Assembly (NCBI GenBank): GCA_014529385.2
Contig: CM043953.1
Coordinates: 80,175,838-80,239,837, forward strand
Direction: 5' to 3'
Length of the DNA stretch: 64,000 bases
Source: Adiantum capillus-veneris
Taxonomy: Eukaryota > Streptophyta > Polypodiopsida > Polypodiales > Pteridaceae
Under the pieces are notes generated by a model. That model was not told the DNA's origin. It saw only the letters and a list, made by a program, of their open reading frames with translations, and made no database searches. Each line of letters opens with the position of its first letter. Position 1 is the first letter of the stretch. Below, in pieces: positions 33,190-43,700 of the stretch. The position numbers and the translations under genes were made by a program.

Positions 33190-34796
33190 TATAACATTTA
33201 ATGGCCTAAAAACTTGTGTGTAGCGGAAATTAGCATGAACATAGTGGGCATTTCATTAGAATAGATTCCTAATGAGAATAACAAGAGTGCTTGGGTGGAG
33301 AGAGCAACAAAAAGCATAACACCTAGTTAGATAACATGAACAATACTTTCAAAAGAGAGAGAAATTAAGCTATTGACAACAGTTGAGGACCGGATTTACA
33401 TGGAGCCTGTCCCCCCTCCAAAAGGCTTTGTATGGTTTCTCCCATCAAGAGAGACATTGTACAATACAATTCTTTGTGTTCCTTCAAGACTAGCTAGTGC
33501 AATGTAGATGAAAGCTTCATGCACTAAGCAAAACACTTATCAAACACAACATCAATTCTCCCCGGTCTCAGATCCAAGACCTCACACACCTTCGAAGATG
33601 GTGATAGCTAGCAGGGTATGAGAGTAGATTGAGAGGAAGTAGGAGTATTCTTACGAGAAAGATGTACATCTCCTCACATAATCACTCATATTAGCATAGC
33701 TTAGCTTAGTAATTAGCATGGTAGAGGAGATGAGCATGCATTGAAGCTTGGCTCTTGGTTGGATTTGCATCACAAAGGCAATAGTTGTTGGTGTAGGCCT
33801 CCCTTCTCACAAGCTTGGAGTAGGTGGTAAGCTTTCCATTAAAGCTTGAGAAGGAGAGAGAGTCTTCTTTTCTTCACACATGAGATTCTCTGTGTGTGTG
33901 TGTGTGTGTGTGTGTGATAATGCCTTGCAAAAATCAGCCCCCTCTCTCTCTTGGTCAACCCCTCTTGCTATTTGCTCATGCTACCCTCTCATTGGACCTC
34001 CGTAGGGCTAGCCAATGACAATTAAGCAGCATAAGTGATAGCCTTCTCACATGTGTCCCCCTTTCCCCTTTTGTGAGAGCTTTAGGTAATTTAATAATTC
34101 AACTAAACTCTCATTGGACCCCTTTGCCTCCTGACCAATAGGAATCAGGCAAGCCATTGGGTTGTTGAATGCTCATTGGACCCCTTGGGAGACTGTCCAA
34201 TAGTCTTCTAGAGGGCTTAATTCTCATTGGTTCTCTTATTAAGTGTTTTTAAATTAATTAAACTAGATTTACTCTAGCCTAATTCTCATTGGTCCACCTC
34301 CAAGGCCATCCAATAGGAATTGGATACACCTTGTGGGCATCTGGCCTAGGGAGCTGACACGTGTCCCTCATTCCCTTTGTGTAAAGGGAGCTTGTGTGTG
34401 TGTGTGTGTGTGTGTGTGACTTCCTCTCTCATCCCCTACAAGAAAGGCTCGCCCCCTGCTATGTAGGGATTTGTAAAGACTTTTTGGACACACACAAAGC
34501 ATCCAATTCCCCCATGGTTGACCTTTGGACACAACCTTTGAATTTTGGAACCTTAGTATTTTGGAAGTCTTAATGGGCTGAACCTTAGGGTCTTTTTAGC
34601 CCATTGTTACACATGGCTCTTTTGCAGATGGCCCCCCCTTTGGATCCCTATTTTCCCTCCTTTGGATCCCTACTGTGGCCAGTCTGCTAGCTTAACCAAT
34701 ATTCTAGCTTTTTCTCCCCTGGAACTTCCCCATATTAAATGATCAGTTTAACATGAGAAAATCAGTTAGGAGAATTAGATATTGATTATCATGACA
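33190..34796 (-). repeat. 5' LTR of chromovirus
   Basis: The partner of 26056-27536. Its plus-strand first bases are TATAAC rather than TGTAAC, so the terminal dinucleotide is mutated. It contains (TG)n runs at 33893-33917 and 34393-34418. Confidence 0.93.
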
Positions 34797-34801
34797 CCAA
34801 C

Positions 34802-35409
34802 ACTCTTGGCTATGGAATGCAAATCCAACCAAGAGCCATGCTTCAATGCTAAAGGTTGTCATCTTCTCCATCTTCATTACTATGCTATTATGCTATGCTA
34901 AGTAGGAAGATTGATAAGTAAGAAACTATTTCTTTCTCGTAAGAATGTTTCTTCTTCCTCTTCCCTACCCTCATTCCCTGCTAGCTCTCTCCACCTTTGA
35001 AGGTGCTTGAGGTCTTGGGACTGAGGTTGGGGACAAGTTAATGCTTTCGTTTAGCTAAGTTACGGGCATAATTGTGGTGCATGAAGCTCTCTATCTTCAT
35101 TGCACCATCAAGGTCTCAAGGAACACAAAGCTTGTATTCTACAAAGTCTCTCTTTATGGAAGAATTATAATACAAAAGCATTTTGGAGGGGGGAGCGGCT
35201 CCACATAAATCCGATCCTCAACTGTTGTCAAGTTCTCTAATTCTTTCTCTTACAAAGTATTGTTCATGCCAAGTTAATTTAGTATAATGGTTATGATGCT
35301 ACCTCAAATCAATTTCACCCTCTATTTTTTCAAAGTAGTCTCATAAAAATGCTCACTACAGTTCTCTTAATTTTGCTATTCTCAATGTTCCTAGTCCATT
35401 TTCATTACA
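34802..35409 (+). mobile_element. Right part of the interrupted Ty3 LTR (plus strand)
   Basis: It resumes with CACTCTTGGCTATGGAATG, exactly as in the continuous relative at 38593 onward, and ends TTTTCATTACA. With 25154-26050 it gives an LTR of about 1.5 kb, the size of the chromovirus LTRs. Confidence 0.75.
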
Positions 35410-35410
35410 T

Positions 35411-35422
35411 TGGTATCAGAGC
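35411..35422 (+). promoter_or_regulatory. Primer-binding site following the interrupted LTR
   Basis: TGGTATCAGAGC, on the plus strand, lies one base after the LTR end. It shows that this LTR is a 5' LTR in plus orientation. Confidence 0.85.
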
Positions 35423-35573
35423 TATTGGTTTCTCTTTTCTTGCTTAAGAAGAGAGTTCCTTAAGTTGTCCATGAAAGGTTGGACATGTTCATTGCAATAG
35501 GGTAAGTGGGACATGGATCTATTATCTTGTGACAAAACGTTTATGAGTTTTTTGTAGTTACCATTTTCTGTAC

Positions 35574-38098
35574 TCACATCAATGTGAAATCTCCTAGCAT
35601 GAGGATTGACATGTTCGGATCTTGTTGTTTTAGGATGGAGTTCAATTCATTGTAGAAGGTTGTCAATGGAGATGAGGGTTGGTATAAGGTGAATATTGTT
35701 ATGGTTAGTGCTTGTACTACTTGAAGTGTTGGTAGATGATTTCTAGGACTGGGTTGGAGTGCATGTGCAGTGAATGAGGTGTGATATGTTTTTTGTGTAG
35801 AAGAGACACTCCTTTTAGGCCATTTGATTGCATGATGGAAGTTGGTAAGGGTTAGCTTTGTTTTGTTTTGCAACTTTGTTTCTTGCAAGCAGTTCGTAGT
35901 GGAGGTTAGTAAGTTTGAGTTGAGTGTAATTTTTATGAAAGGAGCAAGTGTATTGAGTGTCAACCCTTGCGACCTATGTATAGTTTGTGTGGAGGTTGGG
36001 TGAAGGGGGAATTGAGTCCTTGATATTGTGTTGTTTAAGCTTTTCCAAATTTGGAATTCTTGTGCTATTCTCTCGATTGGTGTCCATGTTTTTGAGGTAG
36101 TGTTTGAGTACAAATGTTTGTTTTCGTAATGTTTCCTTCTACATGTTTCAGGGTTCTTGAAGTAGACCCAAAGCACTGGGTGGGTTGGTGGGTTGGAAGC
36201 GCACATGAAAACCGCATCAACCACATTGAAGAGGCCGTCCAAATTGTTTAGGTTGCTGCCATAGATCTTCACACCCACATTTTTTTTTAGGTTGAGCTTC
36301 GCATGGAGGCGTGCAGTCAGCTCGGGATCAAAGGGAATTTGTATTGTCCTATTGCATAATCTGTTGCGTGCGTCAATTGGGGTGAAAGTGTGTGCATCTC
36401 CTTCCATTTCATGGAAGATTCTAAGATTGTGGGCGTCTTTGTGCTTGTTTGAGTAAAACAAATGTGAAATCAAGGTGGTGTTTGGTATTGGACGGTGGTA
36501 TTCAGGTAGTCTATGTCCTCAAGTGATTGCTTGATTGTGCGTATTTTATTCAGAATGCTGACGTATTGAGATTCAGTTTGGTGCATTGTGGTGAGCTCAA
36601 AACACCTTGGGAACTCATGCCAATAAGATGGTGAAATTGTTTTAAGTATGGAAACCTTTTTGCTAAATATCCATAAGTCTTTCACAGGGCTAGCTTGACA
36701 TAAGTCACCGCAGAGGAGCACGTCCAAACCACCGAATGGCTTATCGTGTTTGCATTTTATAGCATGCAAACGTGCGTCAGCAAGGGCTAGTAGGTTTCCC
36801 ATTAGGGACACTTTATCGAACATGACCAGTTGTAGTTGTATCTATTGCAATGTTAAGGTGTCAAGAGTTTCTGCACAAAGGCTTGTGTTTGTGGCTAGCA
36901 CTAGTGGCAGATGCAGAGCAGAGTGTATGGTGGTGCCTCAATGTTGAAAGCAACTTTCCCAGTGTACACCATGAGTAAAGCTTTTGTTGCTTCAGGGTCG
37001 TGGGGTGATCTACGATTGTAAAAATGCAGTGCTCAAGGCTTGGACAAGCAGAAGCAAAGTGAAAGTTTTTCATGTTCCTGCACCCCTTGTTAGACAGAGA
37101 TGGAATGACATGTTTGGTTTAGGGTTTAGGGTTTAGGGTGTGGGTTGAGCATAGCTAAACCATTAGATAAATCCTCGTTAGGCATTGTGATTATCTTATA
37201 TGCTTGGAAAGATTGTTTATGTCTTGGAGTGATGTGCACCCCTAAGTCGGTGGTGACGGCTTTCTCATTGTGGGTGTCACTGGCACATGAAGTAATTGCC
37301 ATTGTTGGAGTCATTATTTCTTGTGATTTATTTGTGTCATCAAGCATGGATTACTTAACAAAATTGGCCTCGTTGCGCTTAATAGTTTCATAGTTTTTGT
37401 CATAAATATCTTTCCCTGATGAGTGATTTGACAAGTGTTGGTCCTCATTTTGGTTCCAAGGATAGAATAGCAAGCATTGCTCTATGTAGAAATTTATTAG
37501 GTCCTTGATAGCGTTGTAACGAATGTAGCGAATGATTTTGTCTTTTTTTAAAAATAAAATTGCTTGTAAGCGTTTCTTTGAAGTTTGCAACGAAGTCAAC
37601 CAAGCAGACATTGTAGAATGTCGCTAGTCTTTGAGCATACTTGTCCACCACGATTTTGAAGAATATCTCACTAGTCAAGGGGTCAAGCTGCTCTAGCATG
37701 AATTTCTGTTTTAAGAGCAAAACACAGTTTCTGGGCTCATTGGTGTTAATGAAAGTGAACTCACGTGTGCAACTATATAGAGGGAGTGAGAGGGCAATGT
37801 ATACTGCTTTGTTGAGCGCTTATTTGTTGAGTATTGACAATGGTATTTCCCAATTTTCAGAGCCTATCTACTATTTTAGCATTGTTTTTGATGCATTCAT
37901 CTAGTTGTGTGTGGATGCTTCTATTGGTGTGTTATCAAACTTTGCCATGTAAGAGGTACAATAATTGGTTGCTCCATGGGCATTCAACACAAATTGAATA
38001 TCTCTGTTGGCATCCCATAAGTTTGCTATAATGGGGTTGAAGTTGTTTGTGCATGCATCTTTTTGGTCCTTGGGGGTAAGGTGTGCAAAAGTCAACAA
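35574..38098 (-). pseudogene. Helitron-type PIF1 helicase with fused endonuclease-like domain, broken
   Basis: Minus-strand order: a Helitron-like upstream block (FNPIIANLWDANRDIQFVLN, TSYMAKFD) at 38098-37901; a block with FTFINTNEPRNCVLLLK and VDKYAQRLATFYNVC near 37780-37560; IEQCLLFYPWNQNED near 37470; TGKVAFNIEAPPYTLLC near 36950. PIF1 motifs follow: MFDKVSLMG (Walker B with Lys where Glu is usual), PFGGLDVLLCGDLCQASPV and CFELTTMHQ (36823-36470). The next frame (35574-36473) has VLWVYFKNPET, FPLHPTSTQTIHRSQGLTLN (helicase motif VI region, residues 156-174), then within the same frame CLQETKL (195-201), LYQPSSPLTTFYNELN and LMLGDF (291-296), typical of the endonuclease/exonuclease/phosphatase fold. 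Walker A was not found. It is a pseudogene, probably Helitron2/Helentron-related. Confidence 0.75.
37118..37138 (+). repeat. Interstitial telomere-like tract, three TTTAGGG units
   Basis: Three perfect TTTAGGG units, the Arabidopsis-type plant telomere repeat, inside the broken helicase region. Confidence 0.9.
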
Positions 38099-39137
38099 CT
38101 ATCCCTACAAGGAGGGGGCGAGACCTACAAGAGGAGAGTAGAGAGAGACCACACACACCCTCACACAAGGTAAGCTTTGTTCAAAGAAAGTATATAGGAC
38201 ACTTGTCAAGTTCCTCTTCATGTTGCCCTCATGGTGTGCCTAAAGCCTATTGATTGGCCTCCCAAGGGGTCCAATGATAAATTAGTTAAATTAATAATTG
38301 TTTTAGCATTTATCAAGTCCTCTCTCTCAAAGGGGAAAGGGGAACACTTGTCCCAAGGCTACCCTTGTTGCTTGATATGCCTTTGCATGTGATTGGCTAG
38401 TCCTAGAGAGGTCCAATGATCTTCAATCATGAGCTACAAGGGGGGGTCGACCAAAGCAAGCTAGGGGGTTGCTTGAGGGGTATACTCTCCCACACACACT
38501 CAAACACACTCTCATTGTGTGAAGTGCAAAGTGCAAGAGCTCCATCTTCTTCTCCAAGCTAGTAGAGAAGTTGAGAGCCTACACCAACACTCTTGGCTAT
38601 GGAATGCAAATCCAACCAAGAGCCATGCTTCAATGCTTAAGCTTGCCATCTTCTCCATCTTCATTCCTATGCTATTATGTATGCTAGCAAGAAGAGTGAT
38701 GGTAAGTGACGAACTAATTCTTTCTCCTATAAAATGTTTCTTCTTCCTCTTCCCTACCCTCATTGCCCGCTAGCTCTCTCCACCTTCGAAGGTGTTTGAG
38801 GCCTTGGGACTGAGGCTTGGGATAGTTAATGCTTTCCCGAAAGTTTATGTTATGCTCGTGATGCATGAAGCTTTCCATCTTCATAGCATCACCTAGGTCA
38901 TAAGGAACACAAAGATTGTATTGTATCAAGTCTCTCTTGATGGGAGAAACTATAATACAAATGCCTATTGGAGGGGGGACCGGCTCCACATAAATCTGGT
39001 CCTCAACTGTTGTCATGTTCTGTAAACTCTCTCTCTTGAAAAAGTATTGTTCATGCGAAGTGCTCACAAAGTGATTTCAGAAAAGTACCTTCTCTAATTT
39101 TTGCTACTCTCAAAGTTAATAGGCCATTTCCATTACA
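38092..39137 (+). mobile_element. Truncated Ty3 LTR, relative of the interrupted LTR
   Basis: From GTCAACAAC near 38092 it follows the interrupted LTR (25572-26050 plus 34802-35409) without the chromovirus insertion and ends TTTCCATTACA. It lacks the first 400 bp or so, where the helicase fragment abuts. The base after its end is not a primer-binding site, so it may be the 3' LTR of the same old element, but the two LTRs are clearly diverged and I see no matching target duplication. Confidence 0.7.
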
Positions 39138-39299
39138 GGCTACCACATTGGGATGACGATTAGTAGCTAAGCCACAAATGTATTTCACACATGAACACAA
39201 GCCAACTAACTCCGGGTGGCAAGGAGGAAGGTGGTACATGTAAATGACAATTGCACCTCGACAACGTTCAATTTGATTCAAATATACTTTGCGTGTCAG

Positions 39300-39300
39300 A

Positions 39301-39342
<42 letters not shown>
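39300..39342. repeat. (GA)n microsatellite
   Basis: About 21 AG units. Confidence 0.95.
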
Positions 39343-39344
<2 letters not shown>

Positions 39345-39635
39345 CTACATGCAATAAGCTCAAGATTTCTTTGGCATACAATGTTCTAAAAGACAATAAA
39401 AATTCGTTGGCATACAATGTCCTAAAAGACAAGCAAAAAAAAGAGAAACCTATGTAGATATATACAAAGGGTGATGCTATGTTGAAAAAGAAACTACGAA
39501 ACAATTTTACAAGTGCATTTGTGCAAGACTCAACCTAGCTAGCTTTGAGTGGTGTGGGGCGGCATAGAACGTGAAAATAGTGGTTGGTACAAGACAATAT
39601 ATTACTTTTATTCGATTGTATGTTGCTAAAAAAAT

Positions 39636-39636
<1 letters not shown>

Positions 39637-39688
<52 letters not shown>
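39637..39688. repeat. Compound microsatellite (GT)n(GA)n
   Basis: About 11 GT units passing into about 14 GA units. Confidence 0.95.
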
Positions 39689-39690
<2 letters not shown>

Positions 39691-41720
39691 AGAGGAGAGG
39701 CAACAAGAGAAGAAGAGATCACTAGGATTACATGAAATAAGCTATAGATTTATTCTGCATATACTATTCACAAAGGTAGGCCAAAAAAGGGAGAACATGC
39801 AAGCTACATGAAAAGCCAGGTGGCTTGAGGGTTGCCATAGTCTCTAGCATGCCCATAGGCTGGGGAAACATATACAAAGGGGCACACTATGCCAAAAAAG
39901 AAGAGACGAGAAGAATGCTACGCTTGAAAGTGATCGACCAATGGACGTGCATAAGCTAACCTCACTGAACCAACTTTTAGCGGGGTGTAAACGCTATTAC
40001 ATGCTCGGTGACACAAAGTTTGCTTGCCACCAATGCCAACCTCTATTGTTGCACCTACAGAAAAAAAAATCAATGTTGTACAAAGGAGCTAACAAAATCA
40101 CTCACAATTGGCACTTATGTTTCCATTTTCTTCATTGGGTTTGATTCCTCCCTCAAACAATCCTTCACGAGCCACACAAATCATCAAGCCATTTAGCACA
40201 ACACTTGCAGGAAAAATTGGATCCAAACTTTTTCCAACCAAGTTTGTGCACGAGCTTATTCAAAAAAATTAGAAGGAAAAGTTGGATGAGGCAAAAAGCG
40301 AAGGAATAGTTTATATGCTTTCAAGCCTTACCCTTGTAGCTATAACAAAATAAGGCTTGGATGTCCACAACGGTGGTGAGACTCAAGTTTTCTTTTTCAT
40401 TGGTAGCTATTCCTTGTTGGTTATTCCTCTTCTTACTTTTGTTGAGCACAAGTCGCCCTCTTGATCTTAGAGACTTTTCCTTATGGAGTGGACTTGTATT
40501 TTGATGGCCACGAACCCTATCTCCAAAGTCCCTAGGATGTTTCGAGAAGGCAAGAAGATTTTCTTCGTGAGAAGGCTAATGAGGCAATGTAGCTAGCCTC
40601 GATAAGGCAGGGAGATGAAAAAGAATAGAAGTTGCTCAATGTTGTGCAGTCTTTGCCGAAGTTACAGAAGAATACCACAGTTATTCAAAGAGAAAATTAA
40701 ATCTTGAAAGTGAGTTGACTCCCTTCAAACATGTATTTCAGAAAGGAAGCAAGAGATTCTCATATTAAAGGAGGGGAACACTTCAACTGGGCTTGATTTT
40801 TTTGGTTCCAAACAGATGCTTGGCGAGGCACAAGACAATGTTGTGCAAGCAGAGGATGAGCTTCAAGCCACTGATTCTCAGTCCAAGCAGGGCTTTGAGA
40901 AGGCAGTTCATATGTGCTCTATCATAGACAAGGAGAGGAAAGACTTAGGCAGCTCACAAGGAATTGATTGTCAGGTTAGAGAAAAGTGAGTAGCATGCTC
41001 TAATGCTAGAGAATGAGAACAATCAGCTTGGAACTTTATTAGTTGAATTCAAGGGAATCCAGCGTCTACACTGTATTACATGGGCAACCATGACATTCAC
41101 AATTATGGCGACAATAGTGGCAGGAAGACAGTCATCCACCTCACACAGCCTCATCAAGTGTAGCTCCTACATTGCTTCACAACCATGAAGTGGAGCATAA
41201 AAAGGCCATGCTCAAAGGCATAATGAAGCCAAAACAAAGAGCAATAACAGTCACAAAATCTCAACAACTCAATAACACCAAAAGGTTAGTGGCATACACA
41301 ATGGCAACACAATTAATGAGCAAGAGCACTTCTCACCCTCCCCGTTGTCATTCCTCTCATTGCGAATTGACCACCTAGCAACCCTTTAATTCCGTGCAAC
41401 CCTCTTACAACCCTTTGGAGCCATGCTGAGGTTAGGGCATGGCATGCGATCATGGCCATCTCAACTAGAACCCTCGGCATCATTCTTCAATTCTATGAAA
41501 AGAAACCAACATAGCTCAAAAAAACCATCACAATAACACACGTAACCAACCAACTAGTACAACTCAAAATAAAAATCACATTAACCATCATAACCATCAA
41601 ATAACTGAACATTCAAAATCACAAAACACCTTGCTCAATCTCCTCACTTGTACTCATGGCATCAACACCAACGTACTCATCGATATCAAAGTTGTCCACA
41701 CAATCAAAACTCGACACCAT

Positions 41721-41960
41721 TTCAAATCACACTACAGCTTCACAACAAGTCCTCTACACCATTTAACAGTCGACCTTGAACATGCACTACAAAACGCTAC
41801 CTCCGCTTTACATACATGCAACCGGTTGTCCCTCAAGCTCCTCAAATCACACTACAGCTTCACAACAAGTCCTCTACACCATTTAACAGTCGACCTTGAA
41901 CATGCACTACAAAACACTACCTCTGCTTTACATACATGCAACCGGTTGTCCCTCAAGCCT
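41721..41960. repeat. 120-bp direct tandem duplication
   Basis: CAAATCACACTACAG starts at 41723 and again at 41843; copies differ at only a few positions by eye. The period is a multiple of three, so the open frame at 41631-41981 continues through both copies and encodes a 40-residue repeat (SHYSFTTSPLHHLTVDLEHA..). I do not recognise the protein and doubt that it is expressed. Confidence 0.9.
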
Positions 41961-43309
41961 ATCAAAATGCCTCACTTCTAAGAAGTTTCCCACTGCATGG
42001 CACTCAATAGTGGCTTGAAGGCATCGCCAGCCTCTCGCCGTGTCCTCCATGCCACGCACCAGCTCCTCTCGTGTCCTCCATGCCCAGTTCACAACTTGCA
42101 AAAAGTGATCAGCGCATGAGCTCCTCTACGAATCAACACAGTAAAAAACGACCCCTCATTATAACACCCACCCATTGCATTAACCGGGCACAAAATCCTC
42201 TGCCATTCAACACAAAAAACGAGCGCACCTCATAAAAGCTCCTTCCATGCATTGCCGATAGAGCACATCCATGCAGGGTTAACATCACAAGCAGTAGCAC
42301 CTAAACCTAATCAATTAACCATGTGTCGCCCATCGGGAGACTCCAGCCCATGGCTAGGACTTGAACCAAAATTTTGATGTTGCACTAAGGCCTTCTCCTG
42401 CATGCCAAAAAAAGATGTTATGGTTTCACAAAACATATCAAGGGAACTTTCAATTTGGGTTTGAACTATTCAAGGAGAGATTGAATGTACAACTTGACCT
42501 AAAAGATAGGAGAAGGTGAAGGGGCGATTTTTGATCGGGTAGACACTTTTGCCTTCTCTTGATACAAAGAGTATGTTCAATTTGTACGACACTACTATCT
42601 TTCATGGAATTGTTCCCTACATCACACTAAATTTATAAGTAGGAGGCATGATTATTATTTATTTTGATTTTTTTATAATTCCACTAATTGTGCTAGAGTG
42701 CAATGGGACTCGGCTCTAAAAGCTAGGACCTGGAGGAACATTATTTCTACCTCAGCCATCCACTTGAATGGTGAAGATTTATTTGGGCCAGAGAATGATA
42801 TTGAAGGGAGAGGTAGTTGAAACATGTAGAAGGTTATAAGTTTTTAATTGCGAATCATGCAATATTTTTATTACTAATCGCACCGTGTTCTACACCTCTA
42901 AAGCAGTGAACACCTCCCTAAGCTTGAATGGCCATGAAACTTGGGTAGTACAACCTAAAGGAGCTTTTTGGGATTATGCTATGAACATCTCATAGAAAGG
43001 GAGGTTGCTCATCAATAACTATACCAAGTGGAAAACTATATTAGAAAGAACAATTGAATGAGATTATCTTGTTGACCCTCTTTCAGTTTATGCTTGTATG
43101 CAAGAAATCATAATAACAAAGCAATTGTGGAAGACAGTGGAAGTGCAAAGAGGACATGGTAGTGGTACTTCAAAAGAGAAACTAAGTATAGCACCCAGAG
43201 AGAAGGAGAACAGAGTCCAAATGTACCTCCAGTTCTGATGGAGATTCCAATGGAAGAGGTTCAAAGGGAGAAGAAACAAAGTAAGCTTAAAGAACCATCA
43301 TATAAATTT
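41961..43309. other. Unrecognised spacer
   Basis: No gene was recognised. The segment at 42341-42415 has, on the minus strand, a GGTTCAAGTCC that resembles a pol III B box; it is discussed as a weak finding. Confidence 0.35.
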
Positions 43310-43700
43310 TAGTCTGATATTGAACTAGCTATAGGTATAAACAAGGTGTTGGAGGAAAGAATTCTCAACTTTAAAGTGGAGCTCCCTTTTGAAGAAGAAT
43401 TGAGAATTGCAAAGCTGAAATTTCATGATGAGATTATAGACATCATAAAGTGGAAGCGACAGATACCATATGGCCTTGAAAAGGAAGCAGCAAGGACTTA
43501 GGGAGTACAAAGCCTTCAATGACAAATTGAATCCATTTTTAAAAGTTTTGATGAAGATGAGTATGAAGAAGAGGAATATAAAAGCATTGTGAATAGTAAT
43601 CAAATTTTTTGATAGGTAAAGCATGTACAATTTCATGAAGAAGAGGATACAAGTCCTAATCCAAGATGTCATTGGGCTAAGCTACCAATGTACACTAAAG
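43310..43700 (+). pseudogene. Possible Ty3/gypsy gag-to-protease remnant
   Basis: The plus-strand frame reads INKVLEERILNFKVELPF, EEELRIAKLKFHDEIIDIIK, and later HFHEEE-like and RCHWAKLPMYTKAQRK. The pattern 'variable helix, then KFHDxIIDxxKRKRQ' occurs upstream of the protease in some plant gypsy-like polyproteins. Stops interrupt it and no protease follows. The assignment is tentative. Confidence 0.35.

Larger units (their letters stand above)
26056..34796 (-). mobile_element. Chromovirus (Ty3/gypsy with chromodomain), complete ends, dead
   Basis: This is an 8.7-kb LTR retrotransposon on the minus strand with target duplication CCAAC at 26051-26055 and 34797-34801. It has LTRs of 1481 and 1607 bp, an initiator-Met-type primer-binding site and a purine tract. 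The gene order is gag, protease, RT, RNase H, integrase and a chromodomain-like tail. LTRs look very similar by eye apart from one block of about 126 bp. Several stops, a frameshift and an integrase deletion show that it no longer encodes a working polyprotein. It inserted into the LTR of an older relative lying in the opposite orientation. Confidence 0.95.
39138..41720. other. Repeat-derived spacer
   Basis: No gene was recognised. It contains two microsatellites (listed separately) and, around 40560-40990, a plus-strand stretch with charged, coiled-coil-like composition broken by many stops, perhaps an old gag. A near-duplicate phrase with GGCATACAATGT..TAAAAGACAA occurs twice at 39372-39432. 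Confidence 0.4.

Noticed and set aside
41721..41960. CRISPR-like or satellite array
   Set aside because: There are only two direct units without spacers; it is a simple duplication.
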